The notes under the pieces are model-generated. The model did no database searches. It saw nothing but the letters and a program-made list of their open reading frames with translations, and was not told the origin of the DNA. Below, in pieces: positions 48,464-60,081 of a stretch of 64,000 bases of DNA (position 1 is its first letter; each line of letters opens with the position of its first letter). The position numbers were made by a program, and so were the translations under genes. The DNA lies in assembly GCA_021209875.1 (NCBI GenBank), contig JAGYVD010000007.1:2232001-2296000 (forward strand), written 5' to 3'. This stretch comes from Rosellinia necatrix. Its lineage: Eukaryota > Ascomycota > Sordariomycetes > Xylariales > Xylariaceae.

Positions 48464-50032
48464 ATGGTTTTACCAACTCCTTTGCTCCGCCTCCGGTGCG
48501 GTGTGAATTCGTACGACTGGGGCAAGATTGGCTCCTCTTCCGCTGCTGCCAACTTTGCCGCTGCCACTCCTTCGGATGAGCTGACTATTGATTCCGATAA
48601 ACCCTACGCAGAGGTGTGTATATGTGCGTATATGTGTGTGTGTGTGTGTGTGTGTTTGTGTGTTTGTGTACGTGGGAAAGATGGAGGGGCAGAGACAAAG
48701 AGGGGAGAAGAAGGAGAGGGGGAGAAGAGAGAAAAAGAGAGAAAAAGAGAGAGCAGTGTGTGTGAGAGAGAGATGAAGAACAAAACACCGGACTGACATG
48801 GGGTCTACTTCTAGTTATGGATGGGAACACATCCCTCCAATCCTTCCAAACACCTCGACTCCGGCCGAACTCTGCTCGACCTCGTTGAGTCCAACAATAT
48901 GCTCCTAGGCCCGTCCGTCAAAGCACGATATGGCCCCAAACTCCCCTTCCTCTTTAAAGTGCTATCTATCAACAAGGCCCTCTCCATCCAGGCACATCCG
49001 AACAAGAACCTAGCCGCTCAATTGCACGCTCAGGACCCCAAAAACTATCCCGATGACAATCACAAGCCTGAGATGGCCATCGCCATCACCGATTTCGAGG
49101 GCTTGTGTGGCTTCCGGCCCCTCGGCGAGATTGCCCATTTCCTCGGTAGTGTTCCGTCCTTACGCGGACTTGTGGGTGAGGATGTATCCAGGTCTTTTAT
49201 CGCCACAGTTCGAGACCAGGAGGGTAACAGTTCCCCCGACTCCACCACACGGAATAAGCGCGCTCTCCGCGATTCATTTGCTGCTTTGATGCAATCGTCA
49301 CCCGGGGACGTAGCGTCCGCCGCCCAATCCCTCGTCTCTGAAGCTGAGAGCGAAGGCGCCCAATTTGCTGCTGGAGGTACCGAATCTACAAGTGGAGAAA
49401 CCATGTCCCGGCTTATTGCTAGGCTGAACAAGCAGTTTCCCAACGATATCGGCCTGTTCGTTCTCTTCTTCCTCAACTATGTCACACTGTCACCCGGGGA
49501 AGCGCTCTTCTTGAAGGCTGATGACATCCATGCCTATGTGTCTGGCGACATCATCGAATGCATGGCCGCGAGCGACAATGTAGTGCGAGCGGGTTTCACT
49601 CCGAAGTTTAAAGACGTTCAAAACTTAGTCGACATGTTAACATATAACTACGCCCCGATTGAGGAGCAGAAGATGTCTCCCACCGAATACCCCTATGCCA
49701 CTTTAAACCGTACTGCCTATAGCTCAGGGTCAGAAGCAATGTTGTATGACCCCCCTATCGACGAGTTTAGCGTCATCAGGTCCGTCTTGAAGGGGAACGG
49801 ATCAAAGGTTACCCTGGATCCGATTGATGGGCCGAGCATCATTATCTGTACCAACGGCAGAGGCAAAATCTCAGTCGGGCCTAAGACCGAGGAGATCAAA
49901 GAGGGTTATGTCTTCTTTGTAGGGGCGACGGCGGAACTTGTCATGGAATCAGAAGGCGGTCCTGACGACGAATTCATCACTTTCAAAGCGTTTTGCGAAG
50001 TTGAAGACCACAGCAACGGAGCTCAACTGTAA
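48464..50032 (+). CDS. mannose-6-phosphate isomerase, type I
   Basis: This zinc enzyme interconverts fructose-6-phosphate and mannose-6-phosphate, supplying mannose for GDP-mannose, protein glycosylation and wall mannans in the cytosol. The CDS is join(48464..48613, 48815..50032), 455 residues. Exon 1 starts [21 protein letters not shown], the conserved N-terminus. The intron (48614-48814, GTGTGT...TTCTAG) is long for this genome and consists largely of TG and GA repeats. Zinc-site motifs are seen: [12 protein letters not shown] with the first His, [10 protein letters not shown] with the Glu, and [16 protein letters not shown] with the second His, followed by the substrate-loop signature [16 protein letters not shown]. 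Length and motifs match fungal PMI40/manA-type isomerases. It is an intact housekeeping gene beside the synthetase, with no evident link to it. Confidence 0.96.
48614..48770. repeat. (TG)n and (GA)n-rich tracts inside the isomerase intron
   Basis: A TG dinucleotide run (about 48627-48670) is followed by a purine-only GA-rich stretch (about 48690-48775), together filling most of the intron. Confidence 0.85.
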
Positions 50033-50296
50033 TTTATATGCTGAGAAAAACCGTGCCTCCTATTATAAATAATCCCCATGTTTAACACCAGATAGGTACC
50101 ATAGTCTAAATCCCAATAGTGAAGCTCTCTGATTAGTCTGCTAATCAGCAAATCAACATTAAGATAGATTTAGACAGGCTACTCGTTAGCTCAGTATAAT
50201 AATTTACTGTTTCACATAAGAGTGTTACATGTCTTCATATTTATAATTCAACTACTTCCGCGCATTCTAATGCATAACATTCAAACTCTCGCGTCT

Positions 50297-50695
50297 CTAC
50301 CGGCTCTCGCCATCGTGGCGAGGCACGTTTGTAGGCTTGTTGAAACCGCCTTCTACGGAATCGTTGAACTCATTGCAGAGCTCATGAATAAGCCACTCAA
50401 ACGTGCGCAGCCCATCTGACGTAAATCGATCCTTCTCCACGCCCTCGGCGTATATTTTCTCGAGGTACCCTCTCACAAGGGCCGGATCTGGCTCTTTGCA
50501 GTTGCAAGAGGGGACGTGCCGCACCTCGCACGCGACAGGTAGCTCCATGAGATCTTTATAGCATTCCAACGTGCAGCCCGCCCCTCCGATAGGGGATAGG
50601 ATATGCTGCGTAAGATTGAGAAAACCCAGGATTTTATTGATGCGCTGGGTTATGGGAATGTTGTCATCGGCATTGACATTCGTTGTGGGATTCAT
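50297..50695 (-). CDS. hypothetical protein, 132 aa
   Basis: This uninterrupted frame opens MNPTTNVNADDNIPITQ and contains a Cys-rich middle (GGAGCTLECYKDLMEL, ACEVRHVPSCNCKEPDP) followed by an amphipathic helical part (RGYLEKIYAEG, LRTFEWLIHELCNEF). There is no signal peptide or membrane segment and I recognise no family. Seven Cys in 130 residues and a coherent amino-acid composition make it more likely coding than neighbouring frames. It may also be the remnant or a single exon of a longer gene. It lies convergent with the isomerase gene, 264 bp from its stop. Confidence 0.4.
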   Translation of the reverse strand: MNPTTNVNADDNIPITQRINKILGFLNLTQHILSPIGGAGCTLECYKDLMELPVACEVRHVPSCNCKEPDPALVRGYLEKIYAEGVEKDRFTSDGLRTFEWLIHELCNEFNDSVEGGFNKPTNVPRHDGESR

Positions 50696-51559
50696 GATAA
50701 TGATGATCGTGGGATTGTTCTAGGGCTTCGTCGGAAGCTGTGATCAGGAAACGGGCGTCGTAGGGTAAAAGCTAGCAAATTGGTGGTCGATAAGTCCGAA
50801 ATTCTGATCTGTGCCATAACGTACACTACATGCCTTCTTATCTCTTGAGGAGCCCTTTGACGAAGATGTTCTTGATTGAAGTTGTATCTAACAAGCCATG
50901 AAAGGAACGGCGACAATAGCATCTTACACCTCAAAGAGATGACACAAAGCCGTTTAATTAGTTTACTTAAGAACCCATGAATATGAATGACTTCTCACTA
51001 GAATAAACATGACACTCCTCAAGTTCGAAGGCCCGGGGGCAAATTACTTCCTCGCGGGTAGCAAGCCTATTCCAGTGAAATACTAAGAAGTGTTGACTTG
51101 AAACACTTACTCCCGATAACTAGTATCTAATCATACTGTCCTATATATGGGTGCATGAATCATTAGCTTCTCATACTATGCATCTCGTCTCCGACTAGGA
51201 TTGGCATTCAATAAGCCAGGCGTTCTGGAACATGAGAGAAGCAGTGTTGATCGGGAGACTCATGGAGAAACCGAAGTTTTTAAGTATTAAGCTTAGCTAG
51301 CTATTGTCTAAAAGAGGAAAGAGAATTAACCAGATGTAAATGTATGTGCCTCTCTATATATATGTATATTCTCAAACCCATCATATCAATCGTGGATTAG
51401 CCACAGACCGGCCCAGAACGCCAAACACCCCAAGTCCGACCTCACACCTCTCGCGCCCTGCCCCTCGAAGCCAGCCTCGAGAACAAGAGCAGCTAAGAAG
51501 TACCAAACATGCTCGCGCGAGAGGGGGAAATAATAATAATAATAATAAAAAAACGGTAT
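50696..51559. other. intergenic, no gene seen
   Basis: This is AT-rich sequence with a TATATA tract near 51353-51365 and an AAT trinucleotide run at about 51530-51547. Open frames on the plus strand after 51340 are shadows of the GPI-type gene. Confidence 0.5.
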
Positions 51560-51799
51560 TCAAACCCCAAATACAAGCGCCAGAGCGGCGCAGGCAGCAA
51601 CGAGGCCCGCTCGCAGGGCGGCGGCGCCGTCTGCCCCGCGCATCTTGGCGGCGGCGCTCGTGTCGAGGATGGGCTCGTGCCAGCCGCAGTGCGTCTCCCT
51701 CGGGCGCGCCACACAAGTCCAGTACGTGGTCTGCACGAATTTCACGCCGCCGCCCACCCCCCCGAGCTCGCCGTCCACGAGGCCCGGGGGGAACGACGA

Positions 51800-51831
<32 letters not shown>

Positions 51832-52099
51832 CGTGGCTGTCTGCAGTTATCACGGGCTCGTCGGTAGCCGCGGCCGTCGCGATGCCGAACGGCAGCTCTT
51901 CTGGCGTCGTCGTCGTCGTCGTCGTCGTCGGGTGGGTGGTGATGAGCGGCGGTGGGGATGGCGTGGTGCTCGGCGTGGCTATATGCAGCTGTGTCGTTAC
52001 CGCCATCGACCCCGGGATCTCTGTCCTCGGCGCTTTCGCGATGAGGCCGGCTGCCGCCAGGTTCAGGAGCGCTAGCGCGGCGGCGATGATGACCTGCAT
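51560..52099 (-). CDS. Thr/Pro-rich secreted protein, probably GPI-anchored
   Basis: This single exon encodes 179 residues. Residues 1-18 form a signal peptide (MQVIIAAALALLNLAAAG). A low-complexity spacer of Thr and Pro follows (HPTTTTTTTTPEE, APPPPPPPTTTSS), suited to O-mannosylation. Next is a short ordered segment FVQTTYWTCVARPRETHCGWHEPILD with two Cys and a CGWH motif, a pattern I have met in other uncharacterised fungal surface proteins. The C-terminus is a small-residue stretch (SAAAKMRGADGAAALRAG) followed by a hydrophobic tail (LVAACAALALVFGV), consistent with GPI anchoring. Its function is unknown. The coding DNA contains CGT/CGG trinucleotide runs that could expand or contract the Thr and Pro tracts. 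Confidence 0.7.
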
Positions 52100-53421
52100 C
52101 TCGAGGCGGGTTTCTTGTTATGAAGCCCCTGGCGTGAATAGTTGATTTCGATAACCGGGCGATAAGACCGGAATGGTGTGTAGTACGAACGAACGAGTGG
52201 ATGGGTTTAGACTCTATCCAGATAAGGTATTGATTATTTGGGTATACAGTCGCTCGCTGCCAAATGAAAGCAGAACGAGAGTGAGCAAAGGTGCCGTTCA
52301 ACAGCACAGCTTAGATTGGCAGGGTTGAAGGAAGCAACGAGATGGGTCGGATGGTGCCGTGAGAATGGAACGTGCCAGAGGGAAGAGAACGGGGGAATAA
52401 ACGGGATGAAAACACGACATGACACAAGCTAAATAGTCGTACATTGGGAAACGATATCTTTCTGCCTTCCTACGAACCTACCAGGCGCTTGAGATCTGAG
52501 TGGCCTTGTTCATTCGCATTGTTCCAAGCGTCGTGTTCCGTAACGGTATGTCATGCATTTTCTTTCGGCCTTGATTGTACGTCATCTTGGGTGTGTCTAG
52601 TCCTACTAAAAGAACAATGAGGATTGTTTCCTATGGGATATACAGGGTCGAGAGCTTCCACGCGCTAGTTGAAATGGCGACGGTTAGCCATTCACCTTTG
52701 CATAATATGTGAAGATCGCGTTTGCACCTTGGCCATAGACCGACAAGACTGAAAAGGTAGGGTCTGACAGCTGCGTGGGAAATCCCAAGTTTCGATCTCA
52801 CCCCAGAAAGTCGAAACGACTGGCAGAGCTGAGACGGCATTAACTGGTGCAACAAACAGTTGGACCTAGCTGGCGGACGTTGATTGGTGCTTGGCATGAG
52901 TCTGGTCGCAAGCTGAGCCGTCTTGGCAAGACTAGCTGTCATTGGGGTTTTCGAGTTAGGGGGTGTGCACTTATATAAGTTCGTCCGAGGATTCGAAGAA
53001 TCATAGAATTGTTAGGAGGCCACGGAATCTGAAGCTTCGCGTCATGCAGCTGAGAATGCTTAGTCGTTGAGGATTACACGGAGCTAGTATTCTACCCTTG
53101 AATGTCTACCTGAGGCTTATTACCGTATAGCTTTATATTATTACACAACTATGTTGTAGCGCTGACCAATGAAGGCCCCCTCGGACGAAACATTTTGATG
53201 ACGAGTCATTGGGATTAGAGTACATGCCGGTATCAGGTCCATGCCGCTCGTCACACGCCGTAGGAATCCGAGCGATTCTATATACACCCCGAGTCCTTAG
53301 ACCTAAGATATTGATCTATGCCTTTTTGACATTTAGGTCTGGCCATTCAAGCCCATATCCTGCAGATGCTGCAGCAAACTAGAAAACGGTAAATTGGCTA
53401 TGCCGTTGAAAGCGATGCGTT
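52100..53421. other. intergenic, no gene seen
   Basis: This is the promoter side of the GPI-type gene. A 103-codon minus frame at 52631-52942 has no recognisable content. Confidence 0.5.
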
Positions 53422-54912
53422 CTAGGGAGTCCTGACTTCGTATTGAATTAGCCACCATATATGGCTAATGGGAAGCGATAGGGCATGTACTAACAATAAC
53501 TTAGGATATGAGGCGTTAGAAAAATCGCCAACATCGTCGTTTACCTCGCTACTCCCATCCGAAAGCTCATCTGAACCGAGATGCCTTACAAGCACACCTT
53601 CTCTCTCGACTTTCCATTCCCCTATGCTGGTGTTCTCTAAGATTTGAATGGTCGCCTCCCAAGCTTCCGCATCAGCGGCATCACCACTCTCGAAGACCCG
53701 TAAAAAGCTCCAGTTGGCCTGAGGGTTGGGCACGGTGGTGAGTTCGCGCATCAGGAAGTTGTACGACGTATTTCGTTCCATCCACAAATCGGCGGGATCG
53801 ATGTGTTTCATCTCATCAGTGTTTTCAAGGATTCCATTCCCTGGCTTGGGTGTAAGTTGCACGAATAGGCGGTTGATTCTGGGCAGATGTTGTAGCAATA
53901 TTTCGAAATGGGACGAGAGGGGGAAAATTGCGATGTAATTGAAATCAACAACAGTTTGAGGGATCAGGGGTGCATTATTCGGGTACTCTTCACACCCGAG
54001 AAGAGCACCCAGGATCGATGGCGGCCTGCGGAGAAAAAACTCGTATGCGCGGTAGACCTTTGCACGTTAGTCGGCTTCGCTCACTACCGCTCGGTTCATC
54101 TAGAGTGGCAATACCTTGGTGGATGAGCCTTCATTAAGAAGGAGGGAGGTCCAAGGTCGAATTGTGAGAAGTGGACATGGGGGTGCGATCTTCGAGCGAA
54201 AGGGCGAATATTTAGCAGGGCGGCGTGACGCAGATGAAGGAGCCGGTGCAGTCGGGGTGATGGGCCCGGAGCCCATAGAGGCGCTGTCTTCTGAGTTCGC
54301 CAGCTGGGTTTGAGAACCCGTCGGGCGCTGGATATGCCCTGAACTATCCTTGGTCATGGCTTGACGCGTGGACCGAGCAAGAGATAGTATGTGATACGGC
54401 ATATCAAATGACCATGCATCATCGAGATACAACATGCGCGACAGCAAGGCGGCCAGGGTGGTGGGCCGAGCGAGTATGGTGAACCTCAAAGGATCGATGA
54501 CGGAGAATAGCTGGTCCCAGAGCCATTTGAGGTCGGCGGCACGTATTTGGGGAGCAAATTGATAATCCATAGGGGCCGGGTCGAGGAAGTCGACAATCAT
54601 AGTGAAGGTGACCACACTGCGCTCCAGCCGGTTGTCGACAAGGAACCGCAGCAGCGGGATTGGGTTGAGGGTGAAAGCGCTTAGAGAGTAGACGGCGGGT
54701 TTCCATGAAACACGGGTGAACAGGCGTGATAGGGCCAGACAACGCCAGGACCTAGAGACAAGAGAGGCGGCCTTGAGTGGGGATTTCAGCCATCCAGGCT
54801 TCGTCGTGAGTAACTCGATCCTCGGTTGATCATGGAGGCCGCTGTCGGACGGGGCAGGCCCATCGATATAGCTGAATATGTGAAGCAATATTTCGGGGGG
54901 TATAAGATCCAT
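53422..54912 (-). CDS. F-box domain protein
   Basis: This is a predicted substrate receptor of an SCF ubiquitin ligase; its target is unknown. The CDS is complement(join(53422..54057, 54115..54912)), 477 residues; the 57 bp intron has a GTATTG donor, a CTAAC branch site and AAAG acceptor, and joins in phase. The F-box is at the N-terminus, residues 1-65: MDLIPPEILLHIFSYID, a short insert, then LKAASLVSRSWRCLALSRLF with the conserved Trp and Leu. The middle contains a Ser/Pro-rich linker (about 195-245). The rest is helical and includes PPSILGALLGCEEYP and FNYIAIFPLSSHFEILLQHLP, without visible WD40 or leucine-rich repeats. The extreme C-terminus after NDDVGDFSNAS is uncertain and might contain another intron. 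Confidence 0.75.
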
Positions 54913-57213
54913 AGCTTCGGTCTCGTCGCCGATGAAGCGGCGTGGCTGTAGTTATATGGGATGTATGAAGCTGCTGAGGGTTCGCCTGGTTTACGAGTTA
55001 ACGGATTAGTTATGTCTTGTTCAATTATGTGTATAGAATATGAGAATGTTCCGAGTATTTTTACTCGGCTGAGGATGAAGCCTCTGGGTGAGGTATTGTA
55101 AGGGCTAGCGCACTCAAAATAATAGTGTTGTATTTGCTGAATACAGCAAATACGACAAGGATTCTAATTTGGGACTAAATATGTGACTGAATTAATCTGT
55201 TTGACTGTTTGACTGTTTGATGAAGACAGGATGAGGTCAACAGGCCAGCCCCCTTGCCCAACCACTTGCCCGAAATGGAGGCCTATGGGTCTATTTTATG
55301 AGCTAAGTCTGTACTAGGCTTAGTTGCCGCTTTCCCCCCGCAAGCTCCCAAGCAGTGTGTCTGTAGTGTCTGCAGCGTCGTTTGGTGGTCCTGTAAATCT
55401 CTCACGCCGTCTGCCCGAATGCCTGGCCGTTACATCAGCAAGTACCCAACCTAGCCCTCCCCCCCACCCCTCGCTGTATTTCTCTATAATGTAGTTGTTC
55501 CTCAGTACCTAGTGTATAACTATTTATAAATCACCAATCATCGACGTTATTTTATCGGCATTGAAGTATAAATGCGAATGTATGAGGGTGTCGGTATGTA
55601 ACTATCTCGTTAGCAAGGTGACCGTTATTCCCATATGATCAAACAAGTAAAGTGTCTAGGTTTGCTATACATACCTAAGTACTTAGTTATGGGGTACATA
55701 TGGATTGGGTTATCTAAACCCCCTCCCCCCCCTGTGTGCGTAAACAGAATTATACTATCAGCCGTCGAATATTCCGCCCAATGATATCCAAATATGATAA
55801 CAAAAATTGCCAACAACGGGGTTTTAACCAAGCCCTGCCCTTTCTTATAAACGCACCACCGTAATCCCCCCACATGCCAACGGGCAAGAAACGGAAGGCG
55901 GAAAAGCTCCCTCCCTGGTCAGCCACCCCAATTCGAACAACCGTTAACAAAATGCCTCCCCGCAATTGAACTTGTCGAAGTGCCGCCCCCTGCCCACGAT
56001 TCCGTTCCGACCTCCTCTCTCACTCCTAACCAGAAACAGGCAGGCTTCTTGTCCAGCGTCTGGGTAAGTCTGCTTCGCTGCGTCACATATCCGATCAGCT
56101 AGCGGAGGCTCCACGTAGGAGTACTGCCCGCATGGACGTAAGGAGAGTTTTCGGGATTACTTTTGGGGGCTTCAAATACGTTCTAAGTATTACGACGTCT
56201 CTTGTGCTTGCAAGGTTGCGCTGAGTAACTGGATACAGTAAATCTATTTACATGACCGTCTAATGGGCCCGGCTCTTAGAAACAATAAGAGGCACCTATC
56301 TTCTGATCTACCGGATAATGACTGGCGATTCGTCTATCTAGTACGGTTACGTATCAGGCAATGCAAGTCCACGGACAAAGTCAGCATTTACAAAGGCGGG
56401 GCTAACAGGGATATATCGTATGGCTTTCTACCAACATCACCGTTCCTAGCGACACTAGTCGTTGGACAACCCCCTTCCCTCACAAATGATAGCCGCCCAC
56501 GACTGGAAATATCGCTTATTAGGAAATGGCAATACCTGTTGGTCTCGCCTGGTAAAATGGAAGAGTAGGCGGAAAAAAAAAGAAAAAGAAAAAGAAAACG
56601 ACAGGCTAGATTGGGGATCAGCCATGAGACATACTACTGTAAAACTAGCAAGGCCTCATTGGAGTAGCTTTAGATGTTAGCTACTAGAGAGCGTCTTGTG
56701 TAAGAGCCGGGGTTAGGAATCGTCGCCTTCTTTATGTGAGACTCTTCATTACCCCCTCCATCTAAGCCACGCCGGCGAGTGATCTAGCCTGAGCGTTGCT
56801 CTTGATTAGGAGACCTTGCTTTTACCGGCATGACAAGAGCTGAAGCGCCTTCTCGGCCTCAGTCGCTTACACCCCACGCCGAGTATGTAGTGGAGATATA
56901 GGTGGTACTGTGTGTTCCCACTCTATATCATTTTGTTCTCGGGATCTCAGATCCTGCGCTGACCGAGGTCACGGCCGTCGGTAGACGCGGCCAGGGGACT
57001 GCTCAAGTGGGATCCATGCGAGGGGATAACTATACCCTCGCTCGTCTATATAAATCCCTTACTTCTCCCGTTCTTCGCCCACACGAGTTTCCTATCCCAA
57101 TAGCTGGAGGGGTCTTATTTGTGTTATTCTACGCCTTGCACAATCATCTTCACTAGGAGATCTTCTCCTAATTTGACGTACACACAAGACGGTATACCGT
57201 GCCAAAGTACAAC
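54913..57213. other. 2.3 kb intergenic spacer
   Basis: No gene is supported. It contains three TGTTTGAC repeats near 55197-55220, homopolymer C runs (55460, 55725), and an A/AAAAG purine tract at 56572-56600. Frames up to 101 codons (56263-56568) look like chance. Confidence 0.5.
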
Positions 57214-58633
57214 ATGGTTAGCAATAAGCAACGGCCACCATTCCGAGCTGAACACTTAGGCTCGCTTCTGCGTCCAAAGGAGTTGACCGAGAGGCGGATT
57301 GAACTTGACAACGCCAAGGCCCTCGACATTGCTCATGATGAGACCTTAAATAAGATTGAGGACGTGGCCATTAAAGAGATTGTTAAGCTGCAATTGGATC
57401 TCGGATTCAATGCTATCAACGACGGAGAGTACCGGCGACACCAGTTCTGGGGTACTTTCTTCCCGAACCTAGACGGCTTTGAAGAAATAGTTGCTCCGGA
57501 CTGGAGTATGTTTCGAATGTATGTCCCAGATATTGCTGCCTTCAGTAAGTTAACTCCCATCATGATAGGGTAAGTGGTTACGCTCTGGTGGCTAATCTCC
57601 ATATATAGCTGAGTCAGGCCATAAGCCTGGCGAATCTATCGTCTGCACTAGCAAGATTAAGCATGTCGGTAGTAGTTATCTGTCAGATTGGAATTACCTT
57701 AAGAACCTTGTCCCTGCCGAGCGCGTTAAGGACTTGAAGATAACGCTTGCGGCGCCCGAATGGTGAAGATCCCCCCTAGTTTCTCCCAGCATTCCACATT
57801 CATTCTACCAACTCGGGCTTTCAGGAGACTAAGAAATTACAAGGTATCATCTGCGCTACAAGAAAGGGATGGCTTACCCTGAGAGTGTGTATGCGAATGA
57901 TGCCGAATACTTCAAAGACATTGCCGCAGCGTATGCGACAGAGCTTCAGGTGCTCTACGACAATGGATGCCGAAACGTCACCATTGATGATCCGAACCTA
58001 GCTTGTAAGCTTCGGTCAATTTCCCCACGCGTCCAAACTGGTTACTAACGAGAGGCTTTGCGCCTCCAAGATTTCTGCTCTGAGAAGATGATTGCGGGGT
58101 TCCATCAGGATGGCGAGGACCCCGACCAGCTCCTGGACTCTTACGTCAAGCTATACAACGACTGTATCACTTCCAGGCCATCTGATATGCACCTCGGCAT
58201 CCATCTCTGCCGCGGCAATTTCGCGTACAGCAAGCATTTCTCGGAAGGCGGATACGACCGGATCGCGACGAAGCTGTTCAAGGAGATCAACGCCGATACC
58301 TACTTCCTGGAATACGACACGGCGCGAGCCGGCACGTTCGAACCCCTGAAGGAGCTCCCGCCGAACAAAAACGTAGTGCTCGGCGTTATCACGAGCAAGT
58401 TTCCGGAGCTCGAGGATGTGGAGGAGATGAAGGGGCGTGTGTTCGCAGCGGCCGATATTATTGCGGGAGGGACAGGGCAAACACGCGAGGAGGCCCTGAG
58501 GAGGATCGGTGTCAGTCCCCAATGCGGATTTGCTAGTCACCACCTTGGAAACTCAGTGACGCGGGATGATATGATTGCCAAACTGAAACTTGTTAGACAA
58601 CTAGCCGATGCCATCTGGCCCGGTGAGCCATGA
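57214..58633 (+). CDS. MetE C-terminal-like methyltransferase homologue (cobalamin-independent methionine synthase family)
   Basis: This protein contains only the C-terminal catalytic TIM barrel of cobalamin-independent methionine synthase. Such standalone proteins may transfer methyl groups to a thiol; the true substrate is unknown. The CDS is join(57214..57544, 57609..57762, 57844..58004, 58071..58633), 402 residues, with four exons in frame. Visible motifs are AEHLGSLLRP, FNAINDGEYRRHQFW, VTIDDPNLAYFCSEKM (created by the third splice), LGIHLCRGN, FLEYDTARAGTFEPL, VVLGVITSKFPELED and IGVSPQCGFASHH. The zinc ligands expected for the family, His-x-Cys in IHLCR, Glu in FLEYD and Cys in SPQCGF, are all present. 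Full MetE is about twice as long with a duplicated barrel, so this is not the housekeeping methionine synthase. Confidence 0.88.
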
Positions 58634-60081
58634 GAATGAGGAATTGAACGCATAATCTATCGCGAAACCCATTCTCATTGAGAGATGCAGACACTAAAAA
58701 GAGTAAGTGGGTGATGTATATAGTTAGGAGTATGGGAAACCCGTGAGATGTACCTCCGGAGGATTTAGGGGGGAGGATCGTTTTTGTTGTCAGGTATATG
58801 GATCAAATATGAAAAGCTCAAACAAAACCACCACGAATATCAACACCCCTGTTTTTGTAAACGATCGCTTCTTCGATGGCCTAGAAGTCGCCTGCGTTTT
58901 GGCTAGATAGGCCATCTACATGAACCCTGTAGATCACGGTGAATTTACCAATAATCGATACCAAGTAAATTTACATGCGAAATTTGAAACTGAGTGACAA
59001 ATTAGGTAGTAACACATAGAGGAACGAATATGAATATAGACCAAAATCATACAGCTCTCCTTGTATATTCTTTCGGTTAACTTTGTATTACCTAGACAGG
59101 CTTCGGGAGTTTATTTGATATGATGAACAGTCTAGACGCGTGTGGTCTGGTAGCGTTGGCAATGATTTTAGTGAGCTTGCACGTGAGACAGCGATATGCA
59201 AAATGGGATGGAGTGAATATTGAAGTCGTTCGCTTGTTGGCATAACTATTGTTAAATTTTTTTTATTTCTTAACTAATCTATTTTGCCTTATTTGTTTTA
59301 GATAAGGGACCAAGGCAAATAGTTTGTTAATGCAGCTTGTTAAAGTGAATGCGTTAACGTTATCAGCCCGGGAACAATTAGAGGTGCCATGTGCATTAAC
59401 TATACTATATATGCCTTGTAATCCGTACCACTGGGACGTGGCTGCTATCTCGGCTGGAGTGAATAGCTACAAAGTTCAACATAGATGAATGTTTAGCGAG
59501 AGACAAGTTTAGCTTTATGGCTATTGGCTCTACCATTGACGTTAAGTGGAAATGCGGAAGCTTTCTTATGTCTTTATAAAAATTATAAAAAGATGGGCAT
59601 AAGACTTATGGGACAGGTATACTTTGCTCAATTGTTTGTAATTTACTTTCTTGTTATAGAGACCATCGTCGCCTCTAAGCTACTGATATCTATGAACATA
59701 TATCTTCAAGTCACTTTGGTTCGTTCGTTGGCATCTTAGCCCACTGCAGGTACTGGAGACACCTGATAGGTGCCCCATTTTCAGGCGCCCACGCACGCGC
59801 AGTACCTGAATACAGCCCTAGCCCAACCCCGCATTTCCTCTCCCTAGTTAGCAATGGAGGGGAAGATGGGAGCTAATTGGCGTACGGCCGGAGCTCGAGC
59901 TGTTCGACTACTCACCACCACAAGCATTTCACATCCGCGGCTGCATTACCGGCTGCATTACTCTGCTCAACATTACCATTCTAGCAGCCAGGTTTACGGA
60001 TCTCCGACCATTTTGCTCCAAAATAGAATACCCTGCGCACGACTTTTATTAAGCCCAAGAGAACCCTGGAAAGGCAGCGCA
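58634..60081. other. intergenic, no gene seen
   Basis: This is mostly AT-rich sequence (59220-59740). The in-frame leader from an ATG at 59854 up to 60082 could extend the downstream protein but is probably 5' untranslated. Confidence 0.5.
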
